Source: an uncultured Verrucomicrobiota bacterium | GTDB lineage: Bacteria; Verrucomicrobiota; Kiritimatiellia; CAIVKH01 | Assembly (NCBI GenBank): GCA_937873455.1 | Contig: CALMYG010000043.1 | Location: 124,001 to 188,000, forward strand | Reading direction: 5' to 3' | Length of the DNA: 64,000 bases | Shown: piece after piece, positions 61,559-64,000 of the stretch | Numbering within the stretch: the first letter of the stretch is position 1 | How the letters are laid out: each line of letters begins with the position of its first letter | Program-made: the position numbers and the translations under genes | Notes under the pieces: generated by a model | What the model saw: the letters and a program-made list of their open reading frames with translations, nothing else | Database searches by the model: none | Told to the model about the DNA's origin: nothing

Positions 61559-62025
61559 TGCGGCAATCCTCCTTCGCGTAGAAACTTCATAATTTCGGAC
61601 TCTGCCACGCTGATCGCTTCCATCCGGTCGATCCACGTGAAATCCACTTCACGATTTTTGTCCCGGAATTCCGCTTCCACCTGGGAATTGAATCCTTTGC
61701 CGGCCATCGCCAGCTCTTCACCGGACGCGGTACGGTGGACATCCTGCGCGCCGGCGCGCAGGACGATCCGCTCCCGGGTCAGAGCGGACTCATGAATCCA
61801 ACCGGTCTGTCCGTTGGGATGACGCACCTGCGACCATACGCCCTGTTTGGCGATCACGGTGACCCGGTCAGCGTAGTTTGCGGTGGCCACGACCCGGCCG
61901 AGGAACGAAGGTGTTTCCCGCAATTGCCCGGTTTGCACCTGAATGCTCATCTGGTTGGCCAACGCTGACGTGGTCGCCCACACCAGCCAGCCGGCAAGTA
62001 TCCATCCTCGTTTAGCCATGTCCAT
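61555..62025 (-). CDS. Exported SH3-domain protein
   Basis: 156 residues. Signal peptide (GWILAGWLVWATTSALA) then one bacterial SH3 domain: VQTGQLRETPSFLGRVVATAN, RVTVIAKQGVWSQVRHPNGQ, TGWIHESAL. The C-terminal 55 residues are helical and charged. SH3b domains often bind cell-wall peptides. Overlaps the M48 peptidase start, so the two are coupled and may act together in the periplasm. Confidence 0.8.
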   Translation of the reverse strand: MDMAKRGWILAGWLVWATTSALANQMSIQVQTGQLRETPSFLGRVVATANYADRVTVIAKQGVWSQVRHPNGQTGWIHESALTRERIVLRAGAQDVHRTASGEELAMAGKGFNSQVEAEFRDKNREVDFTWIDRMEAISVAESEIMKFLREGGLPQ

Positions 62026-62073
62026 CCTCCCGTTTCATGTCGGTTTGACGCCAAGGGCGTCGTTTCATTCAAA

Positions 62074-63030
62074 TTACGGCGCGGTATTCCCGGCGCGGCT
62101 TTGCTGCTCAACGGAACGTCGAATATCGTCGAACAACGTCATGATGGCGGTCAACGTTTCCTCATCGTACGCCTCCGACGAATTTTCCGGCGGGGCGGCC
62201 AGTTCGATGACCCGGAGCGCATCCACATAATGCCCTTGAGCCATCCAACTTCTGGCCGACCGGTAAAAGCGGTCGGCGGCGGCATCGACTTGTCCGGCCA
62301 GCAGGAACTGTTGGCCGGCGCGTTCAAGCGCATCGGCCATTTCCGGCAACCGCCGGGCCCGCTGCAGCCAACCGGCCTCCAGATCAAACGCGGCCGCTGC
62401 ATCCGCCGAGCGGTCTTTCATAATGGCAATTCGTCCCGCGGCATGCGCCATCCCGGCGGCCAAGCCGGGATCCTGATCGTGCCGGAGATACCCGCGCGCC
62501 CGTTGGAGAAATCCTTCAGCGCGCGAGGCGTCGCCGCGGTCACAGGCCAGATTCGCGCGCAGCACATAGGCCTGGCCGCGCATCGTATCGCTTACCGAGC
62601 CCCGTTCCAGGCGATCCAGCGCGGCTTCGGCGGCTTTCGGGTCCTGGCGCAGGCGGGCCAGTTCGGCGGCCAGCAATAGAATAGGCGCGGCATCGTCGCC
62701 GGCCCGCAAGGTTTCACGCTCCGCTTCCATTAAAAGCCGGGCGGCGCCGTCCCAATCTTCCAGCGCCATCAGGCTGATCGCGAGGTTATAGGCGTTTCGT
62801 CCAATTTCGCGGCTGTTATCCATCGCGCGGGACCGGTCAAGGGCGCGGCGATACAACACCACCGCCTTGGATACCTCACCGGCATCAAACGCCTGGCGGG
62901 CCGTGGAGGAAAGCTGGGCGATCATCGGATCGGTGTCGCGAAAATCAGGAACCTCGTTTTTCGGTCCTCCGGTGGCGCAACCAACAAGCAGCAGGGTGGC
63001 CGCCATCGCAGTCAGGCAGGATAGTTTCAC
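62074..63030 (-). CDS. TPR-rich lipoprotein
   Basis: 318 residues. Leader ends LLVGC, a clear lipobox. The mature part is TPR-like throughout (AVVLYRRALDRSRAMDNSRE, AYNLAISLMALEDWDGAARL, AEAALDRLERGSVSD, AAGRIAIMKDRSADAA). Likely faces the periplasm and binds proteins. Starts in overlap with mlaD by four bases and ends 48 bases before the SH3 gene. The role of such a lipoprotein in MCE systems is not established for this gene. Confidence 0.8.
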   Translation of the reverse strand: MKLSCLTAMAATLLLVGCATGGPKNEVPDFRDTDPMIAQLSSTARQAFDAGEVSKAVVLYRRALDRSRAMDNSREIGRNAYNLAISLMALEDWDGAARLLMEAERETLRAGDDAAPILLLAAELARLRQDPKAAEAALDRLERGSVSDTMRGQAYVLRANLACDRGDASRAEGFLQRARGYLRHDQDPGLAAGMAHAAGRIAIMKDRSADAAAAFDLEAGWLQRARRLPEMADALERAGQQFLLAGQVDAAADRFYRSARSWMAQGHYVDALRVIELAAPPENSSEAYDEETLTAIMTLFDDIRRSVEQQSRAGNTAP

Positions 63031-63998
63031 GGGTTGTTCTCCTGGGTTTCTCCAACCGCCGCTCCAACCGGGCGGCGGAGTTCAAAAACTGAAATCAACG
63101 GAGTCGGCTCGGTGCGCGGTATATACTTTCGCAACAACCAATGGCGCTGGATGCCCTCGATCAGGCGTTCAGTTTCACGCAAGGTTTCCTGGGTCATCAG
63201 CACGGTTCCCGGGATGTCCTGCACTTCGCGGTTGACGGTCCTGGCCATCGGCGGCAGTTCGATGGTGACTTCGCGGAGGTCGGTCAGCATGACGTTGACC
63301 TGCGCCATGGCTGCCTGGACCTGGGCGATGATATCACGGAGGGTTTCGGCCAGCGCCTCATCGGCAAGTAATTTTCCGGCCGGGCCTTCGCCCTGATCCA
63401 GTTTCCGGGTAATTCCCTCGAGGTTGGCCAGCATCATCTGCAGCGGGCCGGCGTCGGCGCGCAGGTCCGCGGCAAGACCGGCGTACTGATCGGCGGCCAG
63501 CTTGACGCTATCCAGCAACGGCACGATGGCCTCCCGCACCTGGCTCAACAGATCTTCGAGCAGCTCGTTCAAATCCGTATCCTTGCTCGCCACCAGGCCG
63601 GCCCCTGACGGTAACGCGGGCCCAATGCCCTTGGTGATCTCGATGTACGCATCCCCGGCGATGCCGAACTTCTTCTTCACGATGGCCCGGGAGTCGGACC
63701 GCACGAATTGGTAAAAATCGCCTTTGACCGTGATGACCCCGGTCATAAAGCCTTCGTCATCAACTTCAATCATTTCCACCCGGCCGACCGTCGTGCCGAG
63801 AATTTGCACGGGTGAACCGATCTGCAAATCCAGGGAACCTTGCGGCGGAAAATCGATGTGAATCTTGTGAACCGGCTCGAACCAACCCTGGGCGCGGCCG
63901 GCCACAAAAACCGCGGCAATCAGCAACACGACAACCAGCAACACGAAACCGCCGACGATTTCGTTCACGTACCGGAATTGGAAGGGTTTTGTTTTCAT
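63027..63998 (-). CDS. mlaD: MlaD/MCE-family substrate-binding protein
   Basis: 323 residues. One N-terminal TM helix (VGGFVLLVVVLLIAAVFVAG) anchors an MCE domain (KIHIDFPPQGSLDLQIGSPVQ, TTVGRVEMIEVDDEG, KFGIAGDAYIEI). A helical extension of about 170 residues follows (VREAIVPLLDSVKLAADQYAG, LRDIIAQVQAAMAQVNVMLTDL) as in MlaD and LetB-like tethers. It moves lipid between membranes with an ABC transporter, here not in view; the gene begins two bases from the right edge, so mlaE and mlaF may lie just beyond. Confidence 0.88.
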   Translation of the reverse strand: MKTKPFQFRYVNEIVGGFVLLVVVLLIAAVFVAGRAQGWFEPVHKIHIDFPPQGSLDLQIGSPVQILGTTVGRVEMIEVDDEGFMTGVITVKGDFYQFVRSDSRAIVKKKFGIAGDAYIEITKGIGPALPSGAGLVASKDTDLNELLEDLLSQVREAIVPLLDSVKLAADQYAGLAADLRADAGPLQMMLANLEGITRKLDQGEGPAGKLLADEALAETLRDIIAQVQAAMAQVNVMLTDLREVTIELPPMARTVNREVQDIPGTVLMTQETLRETERLIEGIQRHWLLRKYIPRTEPTPLISVFELRRPVGAAVGETQENNP

Positions 63999-64000
63999 GC

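Overview
The window reads as a chromosomal segment of a diderm, moderately GC-rich bacterium. It is packed with housekeeping genes at short or overlapping spacings. An outer membrane is indicated by an LptE-type lipoprotein, an MCE/MlaD protein, a BamD-like TPR protein, GmhA and many lipobox proteins. Secreted proteins with prepilin-type leaders, many lineage-specific TPR lipoproteins and an Asp23/AmaP pair in a diderm suggest the PVC group, perhaps Kiritimatiellota. That placement is inference from gene style, not from a search.

Layout. 1-3144: end of an ABC exporter operon (ATPase, permease, unknown TPR-like protein). 3193-7235: purE, an M42 peptidase, bioA and a two-gene YeeE/YedE sulfur-compound transporter. 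7325-12747 (minus): serpin, trpA, manC, ruvX, truA and a family 2 glycosyltransferase in one tight run. 12915-16397: TPR protein, a lipoprotein-like EEP phosphatase and two unknown envelope proteins. 16635-19872: thiol peroxidase, a tryptophanase-family lyase and a Tat-type aldo/keto reductase. 20026-23784: a roughly 1000-residue secreted protein with starch-binding-like modules, followed by a pseudopilin. 23989-28432: BamD-like protein, lptE, rpsT, then an HExxH membrane protein ahead of an ECF sigma module. 28403-34577: queG, a four-TM hybrid histidine kinase and ilvD. 34660-40111: an SH3-type lipoprotein, then the operon accB-accC-asp23-amaP-gmhA-pfkB. 40219-43206: cysS-tmk-holB. 43366-47115: pirin, a secreted GH13 amylase and a membrane protein.

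The clearest accessory region is 47233-48879. The tmRNA gene (ssrA) ends in a 29-bp sequence repeated 1.3 kb downstream, and the interval holds a Phd/PIN toxin-antitoxin pair, the start of a tyrosine integrase and a 54-codon scrap of an MmeI-type methyltransferase. It looks like an island integrated in ssrA that has decayed to its addiction module.

48890-57114: mgtE, a Na/Pi-type transporter, then a riboflavin operon (ribBA-ribH-nusB-ftsY-ribD-ribE) behind an FMN riboswitch whose first hairpin loop is enlarged. 57114-63998: a small helical protein, an MBL-fold hydrolase next to a CHASE2 adenylate cyclase, and an envelope operon (mlaD, TPR lipoprotein, SH3 protein, M48 lipoprotein peptidase). 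I saw no CRISPR array, intact transposase, rRNA or ordinary tRNA gene.
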